The notes under the pieces were generated by a model. It did not search any database. It saw only the letters and a list, made by a program, of their open reading frames with translations, and was not told where the DNA came from. This document shows, piece by piece, positions 1 to 8,869 of a stretch of DNA of 64,000 bases. Location: the NCBI GenBank assembly GCA_037045355.1, contig JBAOHO010000009.1:161787-225786 (forward strand), given 5' to 3'. The stretch comes from Candidatus Nanopelagicales bacterium. GTDB lineage: Bacteria; Actinomycetota; Actinomycetes; S36-B12; GCA-2699445. The first letter of the stretch is position 1. Each line of letters opens with the position of its first letter. A program made the translations under genes and the position numbers.

Positions 1-142
<142 letters not shown>

Positions 143-151
143 GGAACAGCG

Positions 152-2533
152 GTGCAGGTCGACGGAACAGTGAGCGCTACGGCCGACACGGCCGAGGCCA
201 CCACACATTTCGTCACATCCCGTGCCGAGTTGCTGCGGCGCCCCGGACCACCGAGTCCGGGGCGCCGTCGCGCGCTCGTGGCCCTGACTGACGAGTGGCT
301 CCAAGAGGTGTTCCGGCTGGCCGGGGGGACCGCTCGGCGCGCGGCACTTGTCGCGATCGGCGGGTACGGGCGCGGTGAACTGTCGGTCGGCAGTGACCTG
401 GATCTCCTTCTTCTGCACGATGGTTCGGTCGGGGATCTCCCCGACCGGATCTGGTACCCGGTCTGGGACAGCAAGATCCGCCTGGACCACTCGGTGCGCA
501 CCTTGTCCGAGGCCCGCCGGCTGGCCGCGCGCGACCTGAAGGTCGTGCTCGGACTGCTCGATGCCCGAGCAGTGGCCGGTGACGAGTTGCTGGTGGAGCG
601 ATTGGTCAGTTCGATCCGATCCGACTGGCGCGGCTTCGCTCCCAAACGGATTGAGGAACTGCGCGCATCCGTCGACGAACGGCGGGAGCGTCAAGGTGAA
701 GTCGCGCATCTTCTTGAGCCGGATCTCAAGGAGTCCTACGGCGGTCTTCGTGACGTCACCGTGCTGCGCGCGATCGCGGCCGGTTGGCTCACAGACATCC
801 CGCACGCGGAGATGGAGCCGGCGACAGGGCTGCTCCTGGATACTCGGGATGCGCTTCACATGCGCACCGGGCGGCACTCCGACCGGCTGATCATGCAAGA
901 ACAGGATGGGGTGGCAGCCGTCCTGGGGTGCCCCGACTCCGACGCACTGATGCGTTCGGTCTCCGCTGCCGGGCGTTTGGTCGCACATGCGAGCGACACC
1001 ACCTGGTACCGCGTCGCCCGGGTGACGCGCCGCTCCGCGCGCCGCCCGTTCCGTCGCCTCAGTGGCCGCGGCGACCGCTCTCCACTGGCCGACGGTGTCG
1101 TGATGCAGCACGGTGAAGCGGTCCTGGCCGCCGAAGCGCGCCCCGCCCGCGACCCCCTGCTGTTGCTGCGGGCCGCCGCCGCCGCGGCTCAGGCAGGGGT
1201 GCATCTCGCCCCCCATGCCGTTGTGCGCTTGGCCACCGAGTCCGCCCCGATGCCGGTGCCATGGCCAGCCTCGGCGCGAGACTCGCTGGTATCGCTACTC
1301 GGTGCAGGACGCGCGACACTGCCTGTTTGGGAAGCCTTGGATCAGGCCGGCGCCATCGGTCCGCTGATTCCGGGTTGGGATGTGGTCCGAAGCGCACCGC
1401 AGCGCAATCCGGTGCATAGATTCACGGTGGACCGGCACCTCGTCGAGACGGCCATCCAGGCGTCGAAGTACCAACGCGACGTTCAGCGTCCTGACCTGCT
1501 GATGGTGGCGGCGCTTCTGCATGACATCGGTAAGGGTCGACCCGGGCGGGATCACACCGAGGCCGGGGTGGAACAAGTCCAAGTCATCGCACCCCAGTTG
1601 GGATTCGATGACGCCGACACTCGAACCCTCGTCACTTTGGTGCAGCACCACCTGCTGCTGCCGGAGACCGCCACCAGGCGAGATCCTGAGGACCCGGTCA
1701 CCGTCCAGCGCGTGGTCGATGCTGTCGGCGATAGGGAGACTCTGGAGTTGCTCTTCGCGTTGACCCGGGCCGACGCTCAGGCGACAGGTCCTGCCGCCTG
1801 GAGTGAGTGGCGAGCCGCGTTGATGACGGACCTCGTCCATCGTGCTCGCAGCGTGCTTGCCGGCGAGCCTGGCCCGACCGGCGACACGCTCACCCCGGAA
1901 CAGGAGGAACTCCTGCAAACCGGACGTACCGACGTCATGGTGGGGGCGGACGCCCCCGGCAGCATGATCACCGTCACCGTGACAGCACCCGATCGCATCG
2001 GCTTGCTGGCCACTGTCGCCGGAGTCCTCGCCGCCAACCGCCTCGACGTACGAGCGGCCCGAGCCACAGGTGCCGCTGGGATGGCGTTGTCGCAGTGGAC
2101 CGTCGATCCCGGTTTCAGTGGTCGGCCCGCTACCGAGCGATTGCGTGAGGACCTGCGGCGAGCGCTGTCCGGCGCTCTCGACCTCCCTGCGTTGCTCGAC
2201 AAGCGCGAGAAGTCCTATCGCGATCGTGGCGAGATCTTGGCGCTGGACCCCCGCGTGGAGGTCGTGGCCGACGCGTCCGAACGTGCCGTTGTGGTCGAGG
2301 TCCGCACTTACGACCGACCGGGGGCGCTGTATCGGCTCGCCACCGCGATCGCCGAGGCGGGACTCGACATCATCGGGGCGCGAGCCGATTCGCTGGGATC
2401 AAACGTGATCGATGTGTTCTACCTTCGTGACGCAGAGGGTGCCCGACCCGCTCCCGACCGGGTCACGGACCTGGTGGCCCGCCTCACCGAAGTCGCCCGA
2501 GCAGATTCGACTCCCGCCGTGGCGCCCGCGTGA
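152..2533 (+). CDS. glnD: PII uridylyl-/adenylyltransferase GlnD
   Basis: A 793-residue protein with the full GlnD domain order. The nucleotidyltransferase motif GGYGRGELSVGSDLDLL is at about residues 70-86. A central helical region is followed by an HD phosphohydrolase domain with LLHDIGKG (His457-Asp458). Two ACT domains sit at about 604-680 and 712-785, where DRIGLLA and DRPGALY mark the glutamine-sensing loops. The enzyme modifies and de-modifies PII according to glutamine level; in actinobacteria the modification is often adenylylation. The start is GTG at 152, 9 nt after glnB, so the two are probably co-transcribed. The catalytic motifs look intact. Confidence 0.95.
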   Translation: MQVDGTVSATADTAEATTHFVTSRAELLRRPGPPSPGRRRALVALTDEWLQEVFRLAGGTARRAALVAIGGYGRGELSVGSDLDLLLLHDGSVGDLPDRIWYPVWDSKIRLDHSVRTLSEARRLAARDLKVVLGLLDARAVAGDELLVERLVSSIRSDWRGFAPKRIEELRASVDERRERQGEVAHLLEPDLKESYGGLRDVTVLRAIAAGWLTDIPHAEMEPATGLLLDTRDALHMRTGRHSDRLIMQEQDGVAAVLGCPDSDALMRSVSAAGRLVAHASDTTWYRVARVTRRSARRPFRRLSGRGDRSPLADGVVMQHGEAVLAAEARPARDPLLLLRAAAAAAQAGVHLAPHAVVRLATESAPMPVPWPASARDSLVSLLGAGRATLPVWEALDQAGAIGPLIPGWDVVRSAPQRNPVHRFTVDRHLVETAIQASKYQRDVQRPDLLMVAALLHDIGKGRPGRDHTEAGVEQVQVIAPQLGFDDADTRTLVTLVQHHLLLPETATRRDPEDPVTVQRVVDAVGDRETLELLFALTRADAQATGPAAWSEWRAALMTDLVHRARSVLAGEPGPTGDTLTPEQEELLQTGRTDVMVGADAPGSMITVTVTAPDRIGLLATVAGVLAANRLDVRAARATGAAGMALSQWTVDPGFSGRPATERLREDLRRALSGALDLPALLDKREKSYRDRGEILALDPRVEVVADASERAVVVEVRTYDRPGALYRLATAIAEAGLDIIGARADSLGSNVIDVFYLRDAEGARPAPDRVTDLVARLTEVARADSTPAVAPA

Positions 2534-2581
2534 GGGTAGGCTGGGCCCTCGTATCTGCCTCCGCATTCTGAGGATTCCGAC

Positions 2582-4105
2582 TTGTTCGCGTCACTGTCCG
2601 ATCGTCTGACCGCCACGTTCAAGAACCTCCGCGGGAAGGGTCGGTTGTCCGAGGAGGACATCGACACCACCGTCCGCGAGATCCGACTGGCGCTGCTCGA
2701 CGCCGACGTCGCCCTCCCAGTGGTCCGAGCCTTCTGCGCCCGCGTCAAGGAGAGGGCCCTGGATGTCGAGGTCTCCAAGGCGCTGAACCCCGGCCAGCAG
2801 GTCGTCAAGATCGTCAACGAGGAACTCATCGCCATCCTGGGCGGCGACACCCGACGGCTGCGTTTCGCCAAGACCCCGCCCACGGTGATCATGCTGGCCG
2901 GGCTACAGGGGGCGGGCAAAACCACGCTTGCGGGCAAGTTGGCTCGATATCTGAAGGACCAGGGGCACCAGCCGATGCTCGTGGCGGCCGACCTGCAACG
3001 ACCCAACGCCGTCGATCAACTGCAGATCGTGGGGGAACGCGCCGACGTCGTGGTCTATGCGCCCGAACCGGGGAACGGGGTCGGCGACCCCGTGGACGTG
3101 TCCCGCCGGGCGATGCGCGAGGCGGAACTCAAACTGCACGACATCGTCATCGTCGACACGGCGGGCCGTCTGGCGATCGACACCGAACTCATGCAGCAGT
3201 TGCGCGACATCCGCGACACCGTCCACCCCGACGAAGTGCTGCTCGTGGTCGACGCCATGATCGGCCAGGACGCCGTCAACACAGCCGTCCTGTTCAACGA
3301 ACAGGTCGGGTTCGATGGCGCCGTTCTCACCAAGCTCGATGGCGACGCCCGCGGTGGTGCCGCGTTGTCCATCGTGGGGGTCACCGGTCGTCCGATCATG
3401 TTCGCCTCGACGGGGGAGAAGGTCACCGACTTCGAGACCTTCCATCCGGATCGCATGGCCGGGCGCATCCTCGACATGGGCGACGTCCTCAGCCTGATCG
3501 AGCAGGCTGAGCGTGTCTTCGACGCCGAGCAGGCGCAACGCATGGCCGGCAAGGTGGAGCGCGGTGAGGACTTCACCCTCAACGACTTCCTCGAGCAGAT
3601 GCAGGCCGTCAAGAAGATGGGGTCGTTGTCCAAGCTGCTCGGAATGCTGCCCGGCATGGGCGAAGTGAAGGATCAACTCGAGTCCTTGGACGACCGCGAG
3701 ATCGATCGGGTGGCGGCCATCATCCAGTCCATGACCCCGGCCGAGCGGCAGGATCCGAAGATCCTCAATGGCTCCCGACGGGCCCGGATCGCTCGTGGAG
3801 CCGGTGTCGAGGTCAAGAACATCAATGCGTTGGTCGAACGTTTCGGCGAGGCGCAGAAGATGATGCGGCAGATGCGCAGTGGCAAGGGCCCTGGGCTTCC
3901 CGGCATGCCGACCATGCCGGGCGTCGGTGGCGGCAAGAAGTCGAGGGGCCGATCTGGCGGCAAGGCGAAGGCCAAGAAGGGTCGCTCCGGCAATCCCGCC
4001 AAACGGGCCGAACAAGAAGCTGCCGCAGCATCGGGGCGCCCGCTGGTCGATCCGGAGTCACTGGAACTCCCCTCCCAGTTCAAGGATCTGCTCGGGCGGC
4101 AGTGA
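2582..4105 (+). CDS. ffh: Signal recognition particle GTPase Ffh (SRP54)
   Basis: A 507-residue SRP54 homologue starting at TTG 2582. The N-terminal helical bundle is followed by the G domain: GLQGAGKTT at 107-115, DTAGRL near 191, and TKLDGDARGG near 247. The methionine-rich M domain begins near residue 300 (for example LSKLLGMLPGMGE) and would bind the signal peptide and 4.5S RNA. The C-terminus carries a Gly/Lys/Arg-rich tail. With FtsY it targets membrane proteins co-translationally. It lies between glnD and rpsP, as in many actinobacteria. The 48-nt gap before it contains a GTAGGCT stretch that resembles a -10 element. Confidence 0.96.
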   Translation: MFASLSDRLTATFKNLRGKGRLSEEDIDTTVREIRLALLDADVALPVVRAFCARVKERALDVEVSKALNPGQQVVKIVNEELIAILGGDTRRLRFAKTPPTVIMLAGLQGAGKTTLAGKLARYLKDQGHQPMLVAADLQRPNAVDQLQIVGERADVVVYAPEPGNGVGDPVDVSRRAMREAELKLHDIVIVDTAGRLAIDTELMQQLRDIRDTVHPDEVLLVVDAMIGQDAVNTAVLFNEQVGFDGAVLTKLDGDARGGAALSIVGVTGRPIMFASTGEKVTDFETFHPDRMAGRILDMGDVLSLIEQAERVFDAEQAQRMAGKVERGEDFTLNDFLEQMQAVKKMGSLSKLLGMLPGMGEVKDQLESLDDREIDRVAAIIQSMTPAERQDPKILNGSRRARIARGAGVEVKNINALVERFGEAQKMMRQMRSGKGPGLPGMPTMPGVGGGKKSRGRSGGKAKAKKGRSGNPAKRAEQEAAAASGRPLVDPESLELPSQFKDLLGRQ

Positions 4106-4255
4106 AGTTGGGGCTCCCGGGGCTTTCTGGCACACTGGTGCGGTTGGTCGTCCGGACCCTCTCAACCGGATGACCGGGCTCCCCAGGACCCGCGCACCGA
4201 ACCCCACTCGGTGTTACCGGCCCTGATCCCACCATCGACAGGAGTAACAACAGCC

Positions 4256-4879
4256 GTGGCTGTCAAGATCAAGTTGAAGCGGATCGGAAAGACCCGCGTC
4301 CCGCAGTACCGCATCGTCATCGCCGATGCCCGCACCGCCCGTGGCGGTCGCGCCATCGAGGAACTGGGCATCTACCAGCCCAAGCAGAACCCGAGTCTGA
4401 TCAGAGTCGACTCCGAGCGGGTGCAGTACTGGTTGTCGGTCGGCGCCCAGCCCACCGAGCCCGTCATGGCCATCCTCAAGGTCACCGGCGACTGGCAGAA
4501 GTTCAAGGGTGAGCCCGGCGCCGAGGGGACCCTCCAGGTCGCCGAACCCAAGGTGGATCGCAAGGCGGTCTTCGCCGCCGCCGCCGCTGAGGCAGTCGGT
4601 GAGAAGGACCGACTGGACGAGGTCAAGTCGCGCGCCGCGGCCAAGGCGGCCGAGGCCCGCGAGGCCGCGAAGGGTGACCAGTCCGAGGCATCTGACGACG
4701 CTGCGGCCGCAGCGTCGGACGCCGGGGATGCTGCCGCCGAGACCTCGGCTGCACCCGAGAGTTCCTCGGCCACCGAAGACTCCTCGGCTGCCGTGGCGTC
4801 CGCGGCCGCCGAAGAGTCCCAATCAGAGCAGCAGCCTGAGGCAGCCGCGACCCCGGCGTCGTCGGACGAGGCGAGCTGA
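4256..4879 (+). CDS. rpsP: 30S ribosomal protein bS16 with long acidic tail
   Basis: The GTG start at 4256 is chosen because it follows an AGGAG at 4240-4244 and gives the canonical N-terminus [20 protein letters not shown] longer in-frame opening from 4211 has no such support. The bS16 core covers about residues 1-85. The remaining 120 or so residues are rich in Ala, Glu, Ser and Asp and are low-complexity. Minimal bS16 is 80-90 residues and actinobacterial versions are often extended, but 207 residues is long. bS16 helps assemble the 30S central and 5' domains. The gene heads the rpsP-khpA-rimM-trmD run, with intergenic gaps of 1-2 nt. Confidence 0.95.
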   Translation: MAVKIKLKRIGKTRVPQYRIVIADARTARGGRAIEELGIYQPKQNPSLIRVDSERVQYWLSVGAQPTEPVMAILKVTGDWQKFKGEPGAEGTLQVAEPKVDRKAVFAAAAAEAVGEKDRLDEVKSRAAAKAAEAREAAKGDQSEASDDAAAAASDAGDAAAETSAAPESSSATEDSSAAVASAAAEESQSEQQPEAAATPASSDEAS

Positions 4880-4880
4880 C

Positions 4881-5120
4881 ATGCTCGCCGAGGCGCTTGA
4901 GCACCTGGTCCGGGGCATCGTCGACAATCCGGACGATGTCTCCGTCAAGGAACGCACGCATCGTCGCGGCATGACCTTGAAGGTGCGAGTGCATCCTGGC
5001 GACATGGGTCGGGTCATCGGCAAAGCCGGGCGCACCGCGACCGCCCTGCGGACCGTGGTCTCGTCGCTCGCGGGTCGCGATGGAGTTCGCATCGACTTCG
5101 TGGATACCACCGAGCACTGA
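4881..5120 (+). CDS. khpA: KH-domain RNA-binding protein KhpA
   Basis: A 79-residue protein made of a single KH domain. The GxxG loop is IGKAG within GRVIGKAGRTATALR (about residues 43-57), followed by a final strand DGVRIDFVD. It starts at ATG 4881, one nucleotide after the rpsP stop. The family (YlqC/KhpA) binds RNA and usually acts with the Jag/EloR-type partner KhpB in controlling cell growth and division. The position between rpsP and rimM is the standard one for this family. No regulatory site is visible; it depends on the rpsP transcript. Confidence 0.92.
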   Translation: MLAEALEHLVRGIVDNPDDVSVKERTHRRGMTLKVRVHPGDMGRVIGKAGRTATALRTVVSSLAGRDGVRIDFVDTTEH

Positions 5121-5121
5121 C

Positions 5122-5640
5122 GTGTGGGTGCGCGTTGCGCGGATCGGTAAGCCGTTCGGCGTGAGAGGGCAGGTCACGGTCCAGGTCTTCACCGACGAAC
5201 CCGACGCGCGGTTCACCACGGGCGTCGAGTTGGCCCGTTCCGACGCCGGTGCCGATCCCGTGACGGTGCTGTCCGCGCAGTGCATGGGCACGCGGTGGGT
5301 GCTCTCCTTCGTCGGCATCGACGACCGCAACGCCGCGGAGGAGCTGCGCGGAACCGAACTCTTCGCACCGGCCGTGACTGCCGCCGGCGAGGACGAGTGG
5401 TTCGACTGGCAGCTCCTCGATCAGCCCTGCGTCGATCCGACCGGATCAGAGCTCGGTCGAGTCGTGGCGGTCGAACATCTTCCTGCACACGACCTGCTCG
5501 TGGTCCGCACGCGGACGGGCCAGGACGTTCGCGTGCCGTTCGTGAGCGCCATAGTGCCGCAGGTAACCGGTCGGGCTGTGGTCATCGATCCGCCTGACGG
5601 GTTGTTCGCAGCTGAAGGCGCCGACGGTGGGATCGACTGA
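5122..5640 (+). CDS. rimM: 16S rRNA processing protein RimM
   Basis: A 172-residue protein starting at GTG 5122, one nucleotide after khpA. The N-terminus WVRVARIGKPFGVRGQVTV is the typical RimM beta-barrel opening. The C-terminal PRC-barrel region includes GRVVAVEHLPAHDLLVVRT and VPFVSAIVPQV. RimM binds uS19 and helps 30S head maturation. The longer in-frame opening from 5080 would overlap khpA and was rejected. It stands directly before trmD, a nearly universal pairing. Confidence 0.94.
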   Translation: MWVRVARIGKPFGVRGQVTVQVFTDEPDARFTTGVELARSDAGADPVTVLSAQCMGTRWVLSFVGIDDRNAAEELRGTELFAPAVTAAGEDEWFDWQLLDQPCVDPTGSELGRVVAVEHLPAHDLLVVRTRTGQDVRVPFVSAIVPQVTGRAVVIDPPDGLFAAEGADGGID

Positions 5641-5642
5641 TC

Positions 5643-6350
5643 GTGCGCATCGACATCGTCAGCATCTTCCCTGAGTACCTGGCGCCGTTGCGACTGTCGC
5701 TCGTCGGTCGGGCGATCGAGGGCGGTCTCGTCGATCTCCATGTACACGATTTGCGCTCCACCACCACGGACCGGCATCGCACCGTCGATGACACGCCGTT
5801 CGGTGGTGGTCCGGGAATGGTGATGATGGCCCAGCCCTGGGGTCTCGCGCTCGACCCGCTCGTGACGGACAGGGGCGCGGTCGTTGTTGTCCCGACTCCT
5901 TCTGGACGACTCTTCACGCAGCGCGAGGCGGCGTCGCTCGTAGGCCGCGAACACCTGATCCTCGCCTGTGGCCGGTATGAAGGCATCGACGACCGAGTCT
6001 GGCTGCACTACCGAGATCAGGGGATAGAAGTCCGGGAGTTGTCCATCGGCGATTACGTCCTGGCCGGGGGAGAGGCTGCGGCGTTGGTGATCGTCGAGGC
6101 CGTGGTACGCCTGCTCCCTGGAGTGCTCGGCAACGATGAGTCGGCCGACGACGATTCCTTCGCTCCGGATCGATCGGCGGCGCTCGAAGGCCCCAACTAC
6201 ACGAAGCCACGCGAATGGCGAGGGCTGTCCGTTCCGGAGGTGCTGCTCAGTGGCGATCACGCCCGGATCGCAGCTTGGCGCGGGCACCAGTCGTTGCTGC
6301 GCACTCGCACGAACCGGCCGGATCTGGAGTCGGGTCATCCCGACCAGTGA
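5643..6350 (+). CDS. trmD: tRNA (guanine-37-N1)-methyltransferase TrmD
   Basis: A 235-residue SPOUT methyltransferase starting at GTG 5643. Diagnostic segments are RIDIVSIFPEY at the N-terminus, DDTPFGGGPGMVMM (about 49-62), LACGRYEGIDDRV and SIGDYVLAGGEAA, the last two forming the S-adenosylmethionine-binding trefoil knot. The C-terminus has LEGPNYTKP and the closing helices. It methylates G37 of tRNAs reading CNN codons and prevents +1 frameshifting. It ends the rpsP operon; rplS follows after a 177-nt gap with its own candidate promoter. Confidence 0.96.
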   Translation: MRIDIVSIFPEYLAPLRLSLVGRAIEGGLVDLHVHDLRSTTTDRHRTVDDTPFGGGPGMVMMAQPWGLALDPLVTDRGAVVVVPTPSGRLFTQREAASLVGREHLILACGRYEGIDDRVWLHYRDQGIEVRELSIGDYVLAGGEAAALVIVEAVVRLLPGVLGNDESADDDSFAPDRSAALEGPNYTKPREWRGLSVPEVLLSGDHARIAAWRGHQSLLRTRTNRPDLESGHPDQ

Positions 6351-6385
6351 CCGCGCCGGTTGGGCAGACGTGGCTCCGCCCGGGT

Positions 6386-6415
6386 TTGGCCGCCGGCCTC
6401 CCAGTCGGGCATACT
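6386..6415 (+). promoter_or_regulatory. Candidate promoter for rplS
   Basis: TTGGCC at 6386-6391 and CATACT at 6410-6415 are separated by 18 nt, a housekeeping-sigma-like arrangement. It lies in the 177-nt gap between trmD and rplS, about 110 nt before the rplS start. The match is by eye only. The remaining leader (6416-6527) could carry ribosomal-protein autoregulation, but no clear structure was identified. Confidence 0.4.
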
Positions 6416-6527
6416 GCCAAGGACGTGGCCCCAGCCCCGGCCCTGCCACAGGGGAGCCGGATCAGCCCGCCGCGGTCCCATCACCCACAGCGTGGGCGAC
6501 CTGTGGCGCCTGCAGAGAGAGTGCAAC

Positions 6528-6878
6528 ATGCGCAAGCTCGATTTCGTCGACGATGTGTCGCTGCGCAGCGACCTCCCCGATTTCCGCCCCGGCGACACCG
6601 TCAAGGTGCACGTGAAGGTCATCGAAGGCACCCGATCACGCATCCAGGTTTTCCAGGGCGTCGTACTCGCCCGCAGCGGTGCCGGCCTGCGCGAGACATT
6701 CACCGTGCGCAAGGTGTCCTTCGGCACCGGAGTCGAGCGCCGCTTCCCCCTGCACTCGCCGATCATCGACAAGATCGAGGTCGTCAGTCGGGGTGACGTT
6801 CGGCGCGCGAAGCTCTACTACCTGCGCGATCGTCGCGGCAAGGCCGCCAAGATCCGGGAGAAGCGCGAAAACGTCTGA
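6528..6878 (+). CDS. rplS: 50S ribosomal protein bL19
   Basis: A 116-residue protein. The ATG at 6528 is chosen over the longer opening from 6360 because it yields the normal bL19 start [19 protein letters not shown] and follows a GAGAGA stretch about 8 nt upstream. Conserved bL19 segments include [27 protein letters not shown] and [18 protein letters not shown], with the C-terminal [16 protein letters not shown]. It sits at the 30S-50S interface. Its length matches the family. Confidence 0.97.
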   Translation: MRKLDFVDDVSLRSDLPDFRPGDTVKVHVKVIEGTRSRIQVFQGVVLARSGAGLRETFTVRKVSFGTGVERRFPLHSPIIDKIEVVSRGDVRRAKLYYLRDRRGKAAKIREKRENV

Positions 6879-6880
6879 GC

Positions 6881-6922
6881 GGCCTGACGGTAGGTCTGAT
6901 CGGCCGGACGGTAGGGTCGTCT
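6881..6922 (+). repeat. Imperfect 21-nt tandem duplication before lepB
   Basis: Two adjacent 21-nt units (6881-6901 and 6902-6922) share GGCC-GACGGTAGG cores with a few mismatches. They fill the gap between rplS and the lepB start at 6927. Each copy contains TAGG(T/G)-type -10-like sequence, so the duplication may have copied a promoter element. No function can be shown from sequence alone. Confidence 0.5.
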
Positions 6923-6926
6923 CGAG

Positions 6927-7652
6927 GTGACAGCGACGGAGGAACTCCCGGTGCCCAGACAGCGTGAGAAGGAGTCCCACAAACTTCCGCTCTGGCTGGA
7001 GATGCCGCTGGTCATCGTGGTCGCTGTGCTCCTGGCCTTCGCGGTCAAGACCTTTCTCGTCCAGATCTTCTACATCCCCTCGGGATCGATGGAGAACACA
7101 CTCCTCGTCGGCGACCGGGTGGCCGTCAATCGACTCGCCTACCGTCTGGGGGAGCCCGCTCGTGGCGACGTCATCGTCTTTGATGGCGTGGATTCGTTCG
7201 TTCCGGCCGACCAGGCTCCGCCCTCCGAGGGTCCGATCGAAGGTCTCCTGACCGAACTCGGGCGCACAGTCGGTGTTGTTCCCCCGCCCGACACCGTCTT
7301 CGTCAAGCGCGTCATCGGGGTCGGGGGCGACCGCGTCGTGTGCTGCGACGACAAGGGTCGGATCGAGGTCAACGGGCAGCCCATCGGTGAGCCCTATCTG
7401 TACCCGGGTGACAAGCCCAGCAGTACCCGTTTCGACGTCAAGGTCCCGCAGGGGAAGTTGTGGGTCATGGGCGATCACCGCTCTGCCTCTGCGGACAGCC
7501 GCGCGCACATGGGCGAGCCGGGTGGGGGATTCGTTCCGGTCGATCGTGCTCTGGGCCGCGCATTCGCGGTCATCTGGCCCCAGGCGCAATGGCAGATGCT
7601 GTCGACTCCGCCATGGGCGGAGAAACTCAACCAGGAGAGTCCCAACTCCTGA
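6927..7652 (+). CDS. lepB: Signal peptidase I
   Basis: A 241-residue type I signal peptidase starting at GTG 6927. One N-terminal membrane segment spans about residues 25-46. It is followed by box B, IPSGSMENTLLVGD, with the nucleophile Ser54, and box D, VFVKRVIGVGGDRV, with the general base Lys127. Box E is GDHRSASADSR. The Ser/Lys dyad is therefore intact. It cleaves signal peptides from secreted proteins at the outer membrane face. It lies between rplS and rnhB, as in many actinobacteria. The start is 4 nt after a tandem -10-like duplication, so the transcript may be nearly leaderless. Confidence 0.95.
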   Translation: MTATEELPVPRQREKESHKLPLWLEMPLVIVVAVLLAFAVKTFLVQIFYIPSGSMENTLLVGDRVAVNRLAYRLGEPARGDVIVFDGVDSFVPADQAPPSEGPIEGLLTELGRTVGVVPPPDTVFVKRVIGVGGDRVVCCDDKGRIEVNGQPIGEPYLYPGDKPSSTRFDVKVPQGKLWVMGDHRSASADSRAHMGEPGGGFVPVDRALGRAFAVIWPQAQWQMLSTPPWAEKLNQESPNS

Positions 7653-7654
7653 CT

Positions 7655-7702
7655 TTCCAGAACCTGGATTACTCCTGAGGTTCCTGAACCCGGATTCCTG
7701 CG
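7655..7702 (+). repeat. Imperfect tandem duplication after lepB
   Basis: Two adjacent units (7655-7680 and 7681-7702) share TTCC-GAACC-GGATT and a following CCTG, with small gaps. They lie immediately after the lepB stop, in the 95-nt gap before rnhB. This may be a decayed duplication; no hairpin terminator was recognised. Confidence 0.4.
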
Positions 7703-7747
7703 CCACCCTCACCCGGTTGGCTCCCACCGGAGCGATAGCCTGACCCG

Positions 7748-8464
7748 ATGCGGCCGACGTTGCGCTTCGAGAGGGACCTCTTGCGCCGGGGGCACGCGAC
7801 CGTCGCAGGAATCGACGAAGTGGGCCGCGGTGCCATCGCCGGTCCTGTGGCCGTCGGCGTCGTCGTGATCGACGGCCGTACCCGGACCGCTCCGAAGGGT
7901 CTGCGGGATTCGAAACTTCTATCGCCCGCGCAAAGGCAGTCGCTCGACCCACGCCTGCGCCGGTGGTCGTTGGAGCACGCGGTCGGAAGCTCCGGTCCCG
8001 ACGAGATCGACCGCTGGGGGCTGATCACCGCGCTCCGGCTCGCTGCGTTGCGTGCGCTGGAACAAGTAGGCTCCATCGGCGCGGTCATCCTCGACGGCTC
8101 ACACGACTGGCTGACAGCTCCGGCGCAGTCCGAACTCGACCTTGGACCTGCGATCCCCTGGCCGCGTGTCAGCGTTCCGATCGTTCATCGGGTGGTCAAG
8201 GGCGATCGGTCGTGTTCGACAGTGGCGGCGGCCAGTGTCATCGCCAAGGTCACCAGGGACGCGGAGATGGGCGAACTCGCAGTCCGGGATCGCCGGTACG
8301 GCTGGGACGTCAACAAGGGCTACAGCACTGCCGACCACAATGCAGCCATCCGTCGGTGGGGGCTGTGCGAGCAGCATCGCAGGTCCTGGACGGTGGCCTC
8401 CGCTGCGTCAGTCGACCTGTCCGAATTCCACAGCCCACCCTCGCAGACCGTCGTCCCCAGTTGA
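7748..8464 (+). CDS. rnhB: Ribonuclease HII
   Basis: A 238-residue RNase HII starting at ATG 7748. The first acidic pair is in AGIDEVGRGAIAGPV (Asp23, Glu24); DSKLLSPAQR follows. The third acidic residue is in VILDGSHDWL, and VKGDRSCSTVAAASVIAKVTRD is the conserved substrate/active-site block. It removes ribonucleotides and RNA primers from DNA. A TAGCCT at 7736-7741 lies 6 nt before the ATG, suggesting a leaderless transcript, which is common in this phylum. A small GCTCC/GGAGC hairpin (7720-7733) overlaps that region. Confidence 0.95.
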   Translation: MRPTLRFERDLLRRGHATVAGIDEVGRGAIAGPVAVGVVVIDGRTRTAPKGLRDSKLLSPAQRQSLDPRLRRWSLEHAVGSSGPDEIDRWGLITALRLAALRALEQVGSIGAVILDGSHDWLTAPAQSELDLGPAIPWPRVSVPIVHRVVKGDRSCSTVAAASVIAKVTRDAEMGELAVRDRRYGWDVNKGYSTADHNAAIRRWGLCEQHRRSWTVASAASVDLSEFHSPPSQTVVPS

Positions 8465-8509
8465 CGAGCCGCAAGTCGGTGTCGCACCGGCCCACCCCAG
8501 CCTGGGCCC

Positions 8510-8869
8510 ATGACCTCAACACGGCAACGACTGGGCAGGCTCGGCGAAAATCTGGCCTGCCGCCACCTTCGTGATCTCGGCTTCCTGATCCTCGACCGCA
8601 ACTGGCGGTGCAGAGACGGCGAGATCGACGTCGTCGCGCTCGATTCCGGGCAGGTCGTCATCTGTGAGGTCCGCACCCGACACGGCACGACAGCGGGCAC
8701 ACCCGCCGAATCCATCACGCGCAGCAAGATCAGGCGGTTGCGCAAACTGGCCTGGCAGTGGCTGCAGCATCGGGGGGCCAAGACCTCTTGGGTCCGGATC
8801 GATGTCATCGGGATCCAGATCGATGACCTCGGCCGGCACGAGATCACACACATACGTGGAGTCGAGTGA
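8510..8869 (+). CDS. yraN: YraN/UPF0102 family nuclease-fold protein
   Basis: A 119-residue protein starting at ATG 8510. The N-terminus GRLGENLACRHLRDLGFLILDRNWRC and the following DGEIDVVALDSGQVVICEVRTR match UPF0102, which has a restriction-endonuclease-like fold with an E-D-ExR/K-type site (GEID...CEVRT). The exact function is not established. The gene is fixed between rnhB and comM/dprA in many bacteria, which suggests a DNA-processing link. Its stop overlaps the ATG of comM by one nucleotide. Confidence 0.9.
   Translation: MTSTRQRLGRLGENLACRHLRDLGFLILDRNWRCRDGEIDVVALDSGQVVICEVRTRHGTTAGTPAESITRSKIRRLRKLAWQWLQHRGAKTSWVRIDVIGIQIDDLGRHEITHIRGVE

Noticed and set aside
4141..4168. Hairpin CGGTTG/CAACCG in the ffh-rpsP gap as a terminator or riboswitch
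   Set aside because: The stem is only 6 bp with a 16-nt loop and no T-run; chance pairing at this GC content is likely.
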